Source: an uncultured Eggerthellaceae bacterium (GTDB taxonomy: Bacteria > Actinomycetota > Coriobacteriia > Coriobacteriales > Eggerthellaceae). From it: a stretch of DNA of 30,175 nt. The stretch is from positions 1-30,175 of the forward strand of contig CAKUOV010000029.1 in the NCBI GenBank assembly GCA_934670115.1. The letters run 5' to 3'. The position numbers were made by a program, and so were the translations under genes. Positions 15,351-23,376 of the stretch are shown piece after piece (the stretch's first letter is position 1; each line of letters starts with the position of its first letter). The notes below the pieces were generated by a model. It searched no databases and was not told the origin of the DNA. It saw only the letters and a list, made by a program, of their open reading frames with translations.

Positions 15351-15516
15351 GGCAAATCGACGATAAAGAGTAGTTTGAAAAATGATACCATGTGCATCAT
15401 TTTTCATACAAACCTCTGAGCTGGGGTTTTGCAAACACGTACTTCTCAAGAATCCGCGCAACTCTCTAAAAGAGGCAAATCTGAACCTCGAAACTACTCT
15501 TTATCGTCGATTTGCC
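15351..15516. repeat. 26-bp perfect inverted repeat with nested hairpin
   Basis: The arms 15351-15376 (starting GGCAAATCGACG) and 15491-15516 are perfect reverse complements. Inside, GAAAAATGAT (15377-15386) and ATCATTTTTC (15396-15405) form a second hairpin directly abutting the left arm. An outer pair AAAACCCC (15302-15309) / GGGGTTTT (15423-15430) also exists. There is no gene within. A MITE-like element or a structured RNA are the main readings. Confidence 0.7.
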
Positions 15517-15618
15517 TGCATTTGAAGGCGTTTTTCCAACAATCACTCGCTTTGGGCAGTGTCACCGCGCCCGCAACGCTAGCACCGCAACCCGCAAAAC
15601 GGCAACGCCGCAGCACGC

Positions 15619-15654
15619 AAAAAAGCCCTGCTCGCAGATAAGCAAGCAGGGCTT
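15619..15654 (-). terminator. Rho-independent terminator of the fix operon
   Basis: AAGCCCTGCT (15623-15632) pairs with AGCAGGGCTT (15645-15654); on the minus strand six T residues follow (15624-15619). It lies about 60 bases past the fixX stop. Confidence 0.85.
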
Positions 15655-15715
15655 CAAACTCAAACCACAGAATTTGTCGCCAGCAAAAGACCGAAACAAA
15701 ATCCTAACTGCGGAA

Positions 15716-16027
15716 TTATCCGAAACGATACTCAATACCCATCGTGGGGCCGGGGTTGACCCACTTCTTCACGATGGTGCCTTCGCACGCAATACGGCAC
15801 GTACCGCACTCTAAGCAGCCAGCATAATCAAAGGACTTGGTGCCATCCTCATCGATCTTATACAGAGCGGCCGGGCAAATACGCACCAGCTTAAGGAATT
15901 CCTCGTGATACGCCTGGGAGCCGTCGTCTTCAACCAGCTCAATGTGCGGAGTCTCTTCATCAACCTCGTACTTATTAACGGACAGCGCCTCATCGACGTT
16001 GACCGTGATTTTGCATACCTTACTCAC
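15716..16027 (-). CDS. fixX: Ferredoxin-like protein FixX
   Basis: A 103-residue ferredoxin partner of FixC. It carries CPAALY and then CLECGTCRIAC, the [4Fe-4S] signature typical of FixX and of the ETF:quinone oxidoreductase iron-sulfur domain. In the Fix complex it is thought to take the electrons that FixAB and FixC send on. The start codon overlaps the fixC stop by four bases (ATGA type), so the two are translationally coupled. It ends the four-gene minus-strand operon just before a strong terminator. Confidence 0.92.
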   Translation of the reverse strand: MSKVCKITVNVDEALSVNKYEVDEETPHIELVEDDGSQAYHEEFLKLVRICPAALYKIDEDGTKSFDYAGCLECGTCRIACEGTIVKKWVNPGPTMGIEYRFG

Positions 16028-17322
16028 AGCGACTTCACCGCCTTCATAACTTCGCGACCAAGTTTCATCAGGCCGCGCTTCTTGATGATGGGCATCATGC
16101 GCTTCTTCAGCGGCACCTGGGGCTGACCGTCAACGCTAAACATGGCGTTGAAAATCTCTTTCACCATCACCGGGTAATCGGTGAACATGGAGTCCCATTC
16201 TTCCATGACGTGCGGCCACTTAGAGAACGTGCGCAGGTCCTGGATAACAAACGACGCTTCCATCTTTTCCTTGTAGGAAGCCAGGCCGGCCTCGGACGTG
16301 TCGCCCTTGTCCAACGCCTCAATAGCAGCCTGGGCAGCCATCTGGCCAGATGCCACGGCAAAGTCCATGCCGCGCACCTGGTAGCCCATGTTCATGCACA
16401 GACCAGCGGTTTCGCCCGCAATAAGGCAGCCATCGAAGATGTACTTCGGAATCATGTTGTAGCCGCCCTCGGGCACCATGTGGCCGGAATGCTCGACCAT
16501 CTTGGCACCGCGGATGATAGGAGCCACAGCCGGGTGATTCTTGAAGTCCTCGAGCATCTGGTACACCGGCGTCTCATTGCGGCTACCGTCGGCAGCCAGC
16601 GAAATGGTGGCAACCAGACCCAGGGAAATGGATTCCTTGTTCGTGTACAGGAAGCCACCGCCCACACTGCCATGCGTGCAGTCGCCCACGTACAGCATTG
16701 CAGCACCTTCGCCCTCGGGAACCAGGAAGCGGTCCTCAATAACGTTTGCCGGAAGCGCAAAAACTTCCTTGATGCCAACAGCCATCTGGTTGGCCTTGGG
16801 GCGAGCATTGCCCAAGCAGCGCTCGGAGAGCATGGAGTTCGTGCCTTCGCACAGAATGACAACATCGGCGGTAATTTCGTCTTCGCCAGCGCGTACGCCA
16901 ATCACACGACCGCTTTCGTCTTTCATCAGTTCCTCAACGGCAATACCGTAAATGCACTCGGCACCGGCCTCTTCAGCCTTGCCAGCCAGCCACTGATCGA
17001 AGGGGCCACGCAGGACGGAATAGGAGTCCTTGCCCTCTTCGCCCAGCTCAGAGGAAGTGAAATCGATGGTCATCTCGGACTTCGGGTCCAGCATGGCAAT
17101 GCGCTCATGCGTGATCTTGCGCTCAAGCGGAGCTTCGGACTCGAAGTCAGGGAACACTTTCTTCAGGGAATGGGAGTAAATGCGGCCGCCGGTCATGTTC
17201 TTAGCGCCAGCAAAGTTGCCGCGCTCCACAACCAGTACGCTCTTGCCCGCCTTGGCAAGCTCGTACGCTGCGACCGAGCCGGCGCAGCCAGCGCCTACCA
17301 CAATCGCGTCGAAATCTGACAT
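16024..17322 (-). CDS. fixC: FAD-dependent oxidoreductase FixC
   Basis: A 432-residue flavoprotein of the ETF-QO family that links the electron-transfer flavoprotein FixAB to quinone and FixX. The N-terminal dinucleotide fold is clear (VVGAGCAGSVAAYELA, then VVERG), and the GxxMNMGYQVRGMDFAVASG-type FAD/substrate region lies around 310-330. Length matches E. coli FixC (about 428). AAAGGAT precedes the ATG. A 175-bp gap with a pyrimidine-rich tract in the transcript and a small hairpin (17339-17360) separates it from fixB, unusually long for this operon. In carnitine metabolism it supplies reducing power to CaiA. Confidence 0.93.
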   Translation of the reverse strand: MSDFDAIVVGAGCAGSVAAYELAKAGKSVLVVERGNFAGAKNMTGGRIYSHSLKKVFPDFESEAPLERKITHERIAMLDPKSEMTIDFTSSELGEEGKDSYSVLRGPFDQWLAGKAEEAGAECIYGIAVEELMKDESGRVIGVRAGEDEITADVVILCEGTNSMLSERCLGNARPKANQMAVGIKEVFALPANVIEDRFLVPEGEGAAMLYVGDCTHGSVGGGFLYTNKESISLGLVATISLAADGSRNETPVYQMLEDFKNHPAVAPIIRGAKMVEHSGHMVPEGGYNMIPKYIFDGCLIAGETAGLCMNMGYQVRGMDFAVASGQMAAQAAIEALDKGDTSEAGLASYKEKMEASFVIQDLRTFSKWPHVMEEWDSMFTDYPVMVKEIFNAMFSVDGQPQVPLKKRMMPIIKKRGLMKLGREVMKAVKSL

Positions 17323-17497
17323 GTTACTATCCTTTCACTGGCGGCCGCGCACGACCGCCACGTTTTATTTGGCTAAGACCCCCGCACCGCGCTCCCAAGA
17401 AGAGAGAAAGGAAGATGTAAAAAAAGGGGGGTAAGTCTTTGGAGGGGGTTGTTTTAAAAGAGAGACTTTAACGAAGCGCGGTACGAGAGGAGTCTCC

Positions 17498-18382
17498 TTA
17501 CAGAGCTGCAGTGAGCGCCGGCAGAACGTCCTTAAGGTCGCCTACCAAACCGAAGTCGCACTGCTTGAAAATGGGAGCGTTCTTGTCCTTGTTGATAGCG
17601 AAGAGAGCGCCGGAGCGGTTGCAGCCAACCATGTGCTGCATCTGACCGGAGATACCAACGGCAATGTAGACCTTGGGGGTCAGCATCAGGCCGGAAACAC
17701 CTACGTAGCGTTCGGTCGGCAGCCAGTTAACGCCTTCCGTCAGCGGACGAGAGCACGCCAGGCCAGCACCCAGTTTGTCGCACAGGTCGTTTGCCAGACC
17801 CAGCTGAGCCTCTTCGGCGAAGCCACGGCCGGCAGCAACTACAACGTCGGCCTTGAACAGGTCCACGCCGCTCTTCTCGATAGCCTTGGAAGAAACAACC
17901 TTCACGGGGCGAGCGGGAGCAACCCACTCCTGATCTGCAACGCAGCCGTTAGCAGCTGCAGCAGCGGCCTCGAAAACGCCCGTGCCAACGGTGTAGATGG
18001 CAACGTCGCCAGCAGCCTTCTGCACGCGCTCGGCAATACCGCCGAAGTACATGCTCTTAGCGCCAACCTCTTCGAACGCCATAACGTCGGTGATAACGGA
18101 GGTGCCTGCATGGAAAGCCAAGCTACCAGCGATAACCTTCATGTGGCGAGCAGCCTCAACCAAAACGATTGCAGGACGCTCGGTGTCAAACGCTGCGTTC
18201 ACGGTATCTGCAGCAGCGTCCAGGGCCAGACCCTCGGGAACAGTGATGTTCAGAACCTTATCGGCACCGCATTCAAACGGCGTCCCGAAGGAAATAGCAA
18301 CGACCTCATCGGCCATGGTGCGAGCGCCCGCTGCCAGCTCTGCAGCCGCGCCTGCGTGTTCAGCAATAATCAGTGCTTTCAT
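17498..18382 (-). CDS. fixB: Electron-transfer flavoprotein alpha subunit FixB
   Basis: A 294-residue ETF alpha homologue. The C-terminal half contains the FAD-binding signature region (CSRPLTEGVNWLPTERYVG, then YIAVGISGQMQHMVG and FAINKD), characteristic of the family. The N-terminal half is a reduced ETF domain; E. coli FixB is somewhat longer (313). It pairs with FixA to form the flavoprotein that passes electrons between the dehydrogenase CaiA and FixC. It starts 42 bases after the fixA stop, with AAAGG about 13 bases before the ATG, a slightly long spacing. Confidence 0.92.
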   Translation of the reverse strand: MKALIIAEHAGAAAELAAGARTMADEVVAISFGTPFECGADKVLNITVPEGLALDAAADTVNAAFDTERPAIVLVEAARHMKVIAGSLAFHAGTSVITDVMAFEEVGAKSMYFGGIAERVQKAAGDVAIYTVGTGVFEAAAAAANGCVADQEWVAPARPVKVVSSKAIEKSGVDLFKADVVVAAGRGFAEEAQLGLANDLCDKLGAGLACSRPLTEGVNWLPTERYVGVSGLMLTPKVYIAVGISGQMQHMVGCNRSGALFAINKDKNAPIFKQCDFGLVGDLKDVLPALTAAL

Positions 18383-18424
18383 GAGTATTCACTCTGCCTT
18401 TCTTGTGCTTGATAACGCTTGGGC

Positions 18425-19180
18425 CTACAGGGCTGCCTTGATGGCGGCAGCAAAGCTCTCTATAGCTCCGTCTTCAGCTGCGTCAACAATCTGCAGCTTG
18501 CGGTCGGCCTGCTGAGGCGCCTTGCAGTCAACCACGGTAAGAGCAGAAGCAACAACATCAGTTGCACCAGCAACGTTCATGGGCTTCTTGCCTGCTGCCA
18601 GAATGTCCTTCATGCCCGGAATGCGCGGCTCAGCGGCATCGGGGGTCACGGAAACAACGGCAGGAAGGCTTACTTCAACGGTCTCAACAGCGTCTTCCAG
18701 CAAACGCTCGACCTCAAGCGCGCCATCCTTGCAGCTGATCTTGGCAGCAGCGTTCACCACGGGCCAGCCCAGCTTGCAAGCCAACTGCACGTCAACCTGC
18801 TGCGCATAGTTGTCGGCAGAACCGTCGCCGCAGATAACCACGTCAACATCGCCCATCTGCTCAACCAGCTTGGCCAGCTCGATTGCGGTTGCCTTGGCAT
18901 CCATGTTCGCACAAGCATCGTCGGCGGTCATGAACAGCTCTTCAACGCCACGCGCAAGAACGTTCTTCTTAAGCTTGGAGTCGTCGATAGAAGCAGGACC
19001 GGCAGTGATTGCCACTGCGGAGCCGCCAGCCTCAGCAGCGAGCTGAGAAGCAACTTCCAGGGCGTTCAGGTCGTACACGGAAATGGTGTTCTTTGCCTTA
19101 GAGTAGTCCAGCGTGCGATCGCCTGCGACGATGATGTCCTGATCGTCAGGGACCACTTTGAATGCAGCGGCTATCTTCAT
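18425..19180 (-). CDS. fixA: Electron-transfer flavoprotein beta subunit FixA
   Basis: A 251-residue ETF beta homologue, first gene of the fix operon. Typical features include KIAAAFKVVPDDQDI at the N-terminus and the central VVICGDGSADNYAQQV segment of the nucleotide-binding part. The length fits E. coli FixA (256). The ATG at 19180 is preferred over one 18 bases upstream because AAGGGAAGG lies between the two, properly spaced for the second. It is divergent from caiD, sharing a 529-bp control region, which ties the electron-transfer complex to the Cai pathway. Confidence 0.93.
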   Translation of the reverse strand: MKIAAAFKVVPDDQDIIVAGDRTLDYSKAKNTISVYDLNALEVASQLAAEAGGSAVAITAGPASIDDSKLKKNVLARGVEELFMTADDACANMDAKATAIELAKLVEQMGDVDVVICGDGSADNYAQQVDVQLACKLGWPVVNAAAKISCKDGALEVERLLEDAVETVEVSLPAVVSVTPDAAEPRIPGMKDILAAGKKPMNVAGATDVVASALTVVDCKAPQQADRKLQIVDAAEDGAIESFAAAIKAAL

Positions 19181-19709
19181 CTTAAGCCTTCCCTTCATTA
19201 AACTTTCTACGGTGTTTTTTCCTCGGAAGCGGCCGTTCTCAACGTTGCATTACTCGCTTTCTTGAACGCTTGGGCGGGTCGCTTTCGTGTTGCCCAAATA
19301 ATGCGCTCCGTTACCCCGGCTGTCATCGCCAAATTACCGTGAAACGCCTAATACTTAAAAGTTAACTATGCCCGCAAAAACCCCTGTTTAAAGGGTAATT
19401 ACGTTCCTATATGGGCTTTATTGGGGCCCTGGCGACGTTAAAGCCGCGCAAAACAAAATCACCCCGATTTGCCGCCCAGATGCCGTGTGATGCCGCCCAA
19501 ACATCCCCTCATTAGAAACTAGTGATGCCCCTTTTTCTTGCGATTAGCTCATTACTGAAGTTATGGCGATGACGCGCCCCACTGCGGATTCTAGCATGCA
19601 TATCGAGCCGAGCGCGCATCTTAATAAAAGGCCGAGCAAGGGGCAAGACAAAGATGCAATGCATATCGGATTCGGCTCAATGAACCCATATCCCATTAAA
19701 GGAGGAACA
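19181..19709. promoter_or_regulatory. Divergent fixA-caiD control region
   Basis: This 529-bp region contains no convincing gene. Candidate promoters are TTGCGG (19377-19372), 18 bases, TATTAG (19353-19348) for fixA on the minus strand, and TTGCGA (19538-19543) with a poor -10 (TTATGG, 19561) for caiD. TGCCG occurs at 19470, 19481 and 19491, on one face of the helix, twice as TGCCGCCCA; TTGGGCGG at 19270-19277 is the inverse of the last copy. CATTAG-AAA-CTAGTG at 19510-19524 is an imperfect palindrome. An activator-dependent pair of promoters is the likely reading. Confidence 0.5.
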
Positions 19710-20498
19710 ATGGCAGATTTTTACGGAACACCTGAAGTTGTAACCGACCTGCGCGAAGACGGCGTACTGATCATTCGCATCAACCGCCCCGAGAAGCGCA
19801 ACGCCATCAACGGAGTTACCTCTGCCGCTATGGAAGACATCATGAACAAGGCGGAGAAGGATAACCGCGTGCGCGTCATTGTGGTTACCGGTACCGGCGA
19901 GAAAGCATTCTGCGCTGGCGAAGACCTCTCCGAACTGTCCAGCGGTGGCGAGTGCATGACCGTTACCGATCACGGCTTCGGTGGCATCACCGACCGTCTG
20001 TGCCCCAAGCCGACCATCTGCGCCGTGAACGGCGTTGCAGCGGGCGGCGGCATGGAGATCGCTGTTTCTTGCGACATTGTTGTTGCAGCTGAGCATGCTC
20101 GCTTCGGCCTGACCGAGCCCAAGGTTGGCCTTATCGCTTCTACGGGCGGCCTGGTTCGCATGGCTCGCGACGTTCCCCGCAAAGCAGCTATGGACATGCT
20201 TCTGACTGCTCGCCTGGTTTACGCTGCCGAGGCCAAGGAAATCGGCTTCGTCAACTACGTTGTACCGGCTGAAGAAGTTATGGACAAGGCTTTGGAAATT
20301 GCTTCCACCATTGCCAAGAACGCTCCTTTGTCCCTGAAGTTCACGAAGCAGATCGTTCACGCTGCTTCTCAGATGTCCGAAGAGGACGCAATGCGCTACT
20401 GCGACGCCGCCTATCGCTACATCGAGAAGACCGAGGACGGCATTGAAGGCCCCGCAGCTTTCGTTGAGAAGCGCACGCCGAACTGGCAGGGCAAGTAA
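19710..20498 (+). CDS. caiD: Crotonobetainyl-CoA hydratase-like protein CaiD (crotonase family)
   Basis: A 262-residue crotonase (E. coli CaiD has 261). It should interconvert L-carnitinyl-CoA and crotonobetainyl-CoA. The oxyanion-hole segments are visible (CAGEDLSEL and NGVAAGGGMEIA), and both glutamates expected in hydrating crotonases are present, E116 in GGGMEIA and E136 in LTEPKVG. The start at 19710 is chosen because AAAGGAGG lies directly upstream; the frame is open for 49 more codons upstream but that part has no ribosome site and low-quality sequence. It leads the plus-strand Cai cluster. Substrate assignment rests on its neighbours, because crotonases look much alike. Confidence 0.85.
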   Translation: MADFYGTPEVVTDLREDGVLIIRINRPEKRNAINGVTSAAMEDIMNKAEKDNRVRVIVVTGTGEKAFCAGEDLSELSSGGECMTVTDHGFGGITDRLCPKPTICAVNGVAAGGGMEIAVSCDIVVAAEHARFGLTEPKVGLIASTGGLVRMARDVPRKAAMDMLLTARLVYAAEAKEIGFVNYVVPAEEVMDKALEIASTIAKNAPLSLKFTKQIVHAASQMSEEDAMRYCDAAYRYIEKTEDGIEGPAAFVEKRTPNWQGK

Positions 20499-20525
20499 GC
20501 TAGCACCTCTTCTCTCTCTTTACAG

Positions 20526-20575
20526 GCGAAAGGGGAAGTCTTCTCGCACAGCATTACCTTTCCTTCCCCTTTCGC
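20526..20575 (+). terminator. Long hairpin after caiD
   Basis: GCGAAAGGGGAAG (20526-20538) pairs perfectly with CTTCCCCTTTCGC (20563-20575) around a 24-nt loop. The following bases (GCATTTC) form only a weak T-tract, so it may reduce rather than stop transcription into the transporter gene, or protect the caiD message. Confidence 0.55.
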
Positions 20576-20650
20576 GCATTTCAAGCACTTGACCCGATAA
20601 TCGCCCGAAGAGAAGCCGGGCGCACCCCCAAACGAAGAAAGGATCAAACC

Positions 20651-21943
20651 ATGTCGCTGCTCGCAAAGAGCAAGGGCGAGGTCACTTACAAGGATCTGAC
20701 CGGTCTGCACAAGTGGTTCCTCATTATTCTTGTTTCCATGGGCTCTTCTATTATCTACACGCCCATCTACCTGAAGAACGTTTTCTATGAACCCCTGATG
20801 CAGGGCCTTGGCTGCTCGAACGCAGACCTGGGCGCGCTGCTTTCCTGCTACGCCATTGTGGCAGTTATCGCGTATCTTCCTTCTGGCATTATTGCCGACA
20901 AAGTGCGCATGCGTACGCTGTCTTGGGTTGGCTTCGGCGCTACCGCCATTCTGACCTTCGTTTACGCCATGCTGCCGTCCATCCAGATGCTCTACGTTGT
21001 GTTCGTGGGCTTCGGCATTACCACCATCCTGATTTGGTGGGGCACGCGCTTCAAGATTGTGCGTTTGTGCTGCTCTGAAGACGATTACGCTTCCAAGATC
21101 GGCGTGAGCTACTCCATCTTTGGTGCTGCCGGCCTGATTGTTGGCTTGATTAACACAGCTATCATCTCTGCTGTTGCCGATGCTTCCCAGGGCATCCAAA
21201 TCCTGTTGATTTTTCTGGGTGTGATCATTGCCATTCTGGCCGTTCTGTCCTTTATCTTCATCCCCGATTTCGAGGGCGAAATTGACAAGAACGCCAAACT
21301 GTTCAGCCTGAGCGATGTTGTGACCACCATCAAGCACCCCGGCGTTCTGTGGGCTTGCCTGGCATATTTCTTTGTGTACCTGGTGTACATGGGCGTTACC
21401 TACACTACGCCGTTCATGACCACCTGCTTTGCCGCTCCGGTTGCTATTGTTTCCGTTGTTGGCCTTATCCGTACCTATGGTATTGGCCTTATCGCAGGTC
21501 CGGCCGCTGGCTTCTTTGCCGACAAGCTGAAGAGCCCGTCGAAGTCGATTCTGATCTTCTTCGCCGCAAGCGTTATCGTGCTGGTTGCCTTCGTGATTAT
21601 GCCGCGCGACGCAGGCATGGTTATCCCCATTGCCGTTCTGGTTGTTGTGCTGGGCTTCGTTACCTACGGCGCCTTCTCCATTGGCTCTTCGCCTTTGACC
21701 GAGGCCAAGGTTCCCATGAGCATCTTCGGCACTGCTTCGGGTCTGCTGTCCGTTATCGGCTTCTTGCCCGACGCATTCGTGCACACCTGGTTCGGCGGCT
21801 TGATTGACGCCCAGGGCGCAGCTGCCTTCGACACCATCTTCATTGCGCTGATCATCTTTGCGGTTTTGGGCTGCCTGTGCCTGATCATGACGCGCCGCGC
21901 CATGAAGAAGAACGCTGCTGCCGAGGGAAAGGCCGCTAAATAA
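20651..21943 (+). CDS. Major facilitator superfamily transporter within the cai cluster
   Basis: A 430-residue protein with about twelve transmembrane segments. The typical MFS loop between helices 2 and 3 is seen at GIIADKVRMRTLSW. A basic and alanine-rich tail ends the protein. AAAGGATC precedes the start. Its place between caiD and caiA suggests that it carries the pathway substrate or product, the role played in enterobacteria by the unrelated antiporter CaiT. That is inference from position; the sequence itself does not reveal the substrate. Confidence 0.85.
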   Translation: MSLLAKSKGEVTYKDLTGLHKWFLIILVSMGSSIIYTPIYLKNVFYEPLMQGLGCSNADLGALLSCYAIVAVIAYLPSGIIADKVRMRTLSWVGFGATAILTFVYAMLPSIQMLYVVFVGFGITTILIWWGTRFKIVRLCCSEDDYASKIGVSYSIFGAAGLIVGLINTAIISAVADASQGIQILLIFLGVIIAILAVLSFIFIPDFEGEIDKNAKLFSLSDVVTTIKHPGVLWACLAYFFVYLVYMGVTYTTPFMTTCFAAPVAIVSVVGLIRTYGIGLIAGPAAGFFADKLKSPSKSILIFFAASVIVLVAFVIMPRDAGMVIPIAVLVVVLGFVTYGAFSIGSSPLTEAKVPMSIFGTASGLLSVIGFLPDAFVHTWFGGLIDAQGAAAFDTIFIALIIFAVLGCLCLIMTRRAMKKNAAAEGKAAK

Positions 21944-21964
21944 GCACCTCCGCGCAGCAACTTT

Positions 21965-21994
21965 GCACCACTAAGCACCACCAAGCACCACCCC
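21965..21994. repeat. Three tandem 10-bp repeats
   Basis: GCACCACTAA, GCACCACCAA and GCACCACCCC follow one another directly in the gap between the MFS gene and caiA. The unit length is one turn of the helix. Further along, GCGGAA-CACA-TTCCGC (22038-22053) is a small hairpin. Confidence 0.6.
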
Positions 21995-22148
21995 GCCCCA
22001 TCAAATGCGCGCCGACAAGCGATGCGCAGGGGCAAAAGCGGAACACATTCCGCACCCATCGGCTGCAAAACGCAACCGATACGCACCACTTCATTTTAGG
22101 AATCACAGCGTTGCATAAGGCGGCGCTGGAAATAAAAAGGAGAATGCA

Positions 22149-23297
22149 ATGGATTTCAAGTTGACCGATGAACAAGAGCTTATCGTCGACAGCTATCGCG
22201 ACTACATGGAAAGCGAGAACTGGGAAGCTTACTTCGCCGAATGCGACGAAAAGCACGAGTACCCGCTACGTTGGGTTCGCGGCCTGTGCGAACTGGGCTT
22301 TGACCAGATCATGCTCCCCGAGAGCCACGGTGGCCTGGGCTTGGAGCAGCCGGCTGTTACGCTGATGTCCGTGTACGAAGTGCTGGGCCGCTACGGTGCC
22401 CCCACCTACGTGCTGTACCAGCTGCCGGGCTTTGAGACCGTTATCCGCGAAGGCTCGCAGGAGCAGATCGACGCTGTTCTGTCCACCCTGGGCACCGGCG
22501 AGCAAATCTGGAACTCCGCTTGCACCGAGCCGGGTGCTGGCTCCGACGTTGCCGCTTTGCAAACCACGTACAAGCGTGAGAACGGCAAAATCTACCTGAA
22601 CGGCACCAAGACCTTCATCACCTCTTCCGCAGGCGTGAAGTACCTGGTCATCATGGCAAAGAACGCCGATGATCCCGAGATGTTCACCGAGTTCTTCCTG
22701 GATATGAGCAAGCCGGGCGTTTCCCTGTCCCCGCTGAGCAAGCTGGGTCTGCGCATGGACTCTTGCTGCGAAGTGTACATGGACAACGTTGAGCTCGAAG
22801 AGAAGGACATCTTCGGCAAAGAGGGCAACGGCTTCGCTCGCGGCATCAACGACTTCAACTTCGAGCGCTGGTTGGTTGGCGCTTGCGACTACGGCACCGC
22901 TATTGCCATCTACGAAGACGCTTGCCGTCACGCAAACCAGCGCGTTGCTTTCGGCAAGACCATTGGCCGTCAGCAGCTCAACCAGCTCAAGATCGCCCAT
23001 ATGGCCATCAAGCTGAAGAACATGAAGAACATGCTGTACGAAACCGCTTGGGAAGCCGACAACAACGGCGGCACGTTTGATCCGGGCGCATCTGCAATGT
23101 GCAAGTACTACTGCGCTAACGCTGCATTCGAAGTTGTTGACGACGGCATGCAGATTCTGGCTGGCGTTGCTGTTGCGGGCGAGCATCGCGCACAGCGCAT
23201 CTGGCGCGACCTGCGTGTTGACCGCGTTTCCGGTGGCACCGACGAAATGATGATTCTCACTGCTTCCAAGTTCGAACTGAAGAAGTTCCGCGCTTAG
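22149..23297 (+). CDS. caiA: Crotonobetainyl-CoA reductase CaiA
   Basis: A 382-residue acyl-CoA dehydrogenase family flavoprotein (E. coli CaiA has 380), expected to reduce crotonobetainyl-CoA to gamma-butyrobetainyl-CoA with electrons from FixAB. The likeness to E. coli CaiA as I remember it is strong over the whole length: SENWEAYFAEC, GAPTYVLYQLPG, EPGAGSDV, KLGLRMDSCCE, HMAIKLKNMKNMLYE and RDLRVDRVSGG. These exceed what generic acyl-CoA dehydrogenases share, so the name is well founded. AAAAGGAG precedes the start. It is followed by caiB in the usual order A-B-C. Confidence 0.92.
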   Translation: MDFKLTDEQELIVDSYRDYMESENWEAYFAECDEKHEYPLRWVRGLCELGFDQIMLPESHGGLGLEQPAVTLMSVYEVLGRYGAPTYVLYQLPGFETVIREGSQEQIDAVLSTLGTGEQIWNSACTEPGAGSDVAALQTTYKRENGKIYLNGTKTFITSSAGVKYLVIMAKNADDPEMFTEFFLDMSKPGVSLSPLSKLGLRMDSCCEVYMDNVELEEKDIFGKEGNGFARGINDFNFERWLVGACDYGTAIAIYEDACRHANQRVAFGKTIGRQQLNQLKIAHMAIKLKNMKNMLYETAWEADNNGGTFDPGASAMCKYYCANAAFEVVDDGMQILAGVAVAGEHRAQRIWRDLRVDRVSGGTDEMMILTASKFELKKFRA

Positions 23298-23337
23298 TAC
23301 TTATTCGCAAAACGCGAGTACACGAATCCACCAGAGG

Positions 23338-23358
23338 GCGGCGCACCACGCGCCGCCA
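23338..23358 (+). promoter_or_regulatory. GC-rich hairpin just upstream of caiB
   Basis: GGCGGCGC (23338-23345) pairs with GCGCCGCC (23351-23358) over a 5-nt loop, immediately before the caiB ribosome site. There is no T-run. It may mark an mRNA processing point or stabilise the caiB message. Confidence 0.5.
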
Positions 23359-23376
23359 TATCGAAAGGAATTCACT

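Larger units (their letters stand above)
15278..15715. other. Intergenic region with long inverted repeat and fix terminator
   Basis: No gene is recognisable in this 438-bp gap between two convergent transcription units. It holds a short inverted repeat CCCGAAAT (15307-15314) / ATTTCGGG (15345-15352) that may end the LuxR transcript, the 26-bp perfect inverted repeat at 15351-15516, and the fix operon terminator at 15619-15654. Confidence 0.65.

Noticed and set aside
16210..17319. A 369-codon plus-strand open frame opposite fixC
   Set aside because: FixC on the minus strand is unmistakable; the antisense frame has no recognisable domain.
19563..19709. Longer start for caiD with a 49-residue N-terminal extension
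   Set aside because: No ribosome site precedes the early ATG, while AAAGGAGG stands at ideal distance before the ATG at 19710, which gives the normal family length.
20417..21784. A 455-codon minus-strand open frame opposite caiD and the MFS gene
   Set aside because: Its composition (very rich in N, H, G and Q) is that of an antisense reading of membrane-protein codons, and the opposite strand encodes a clear transporter.
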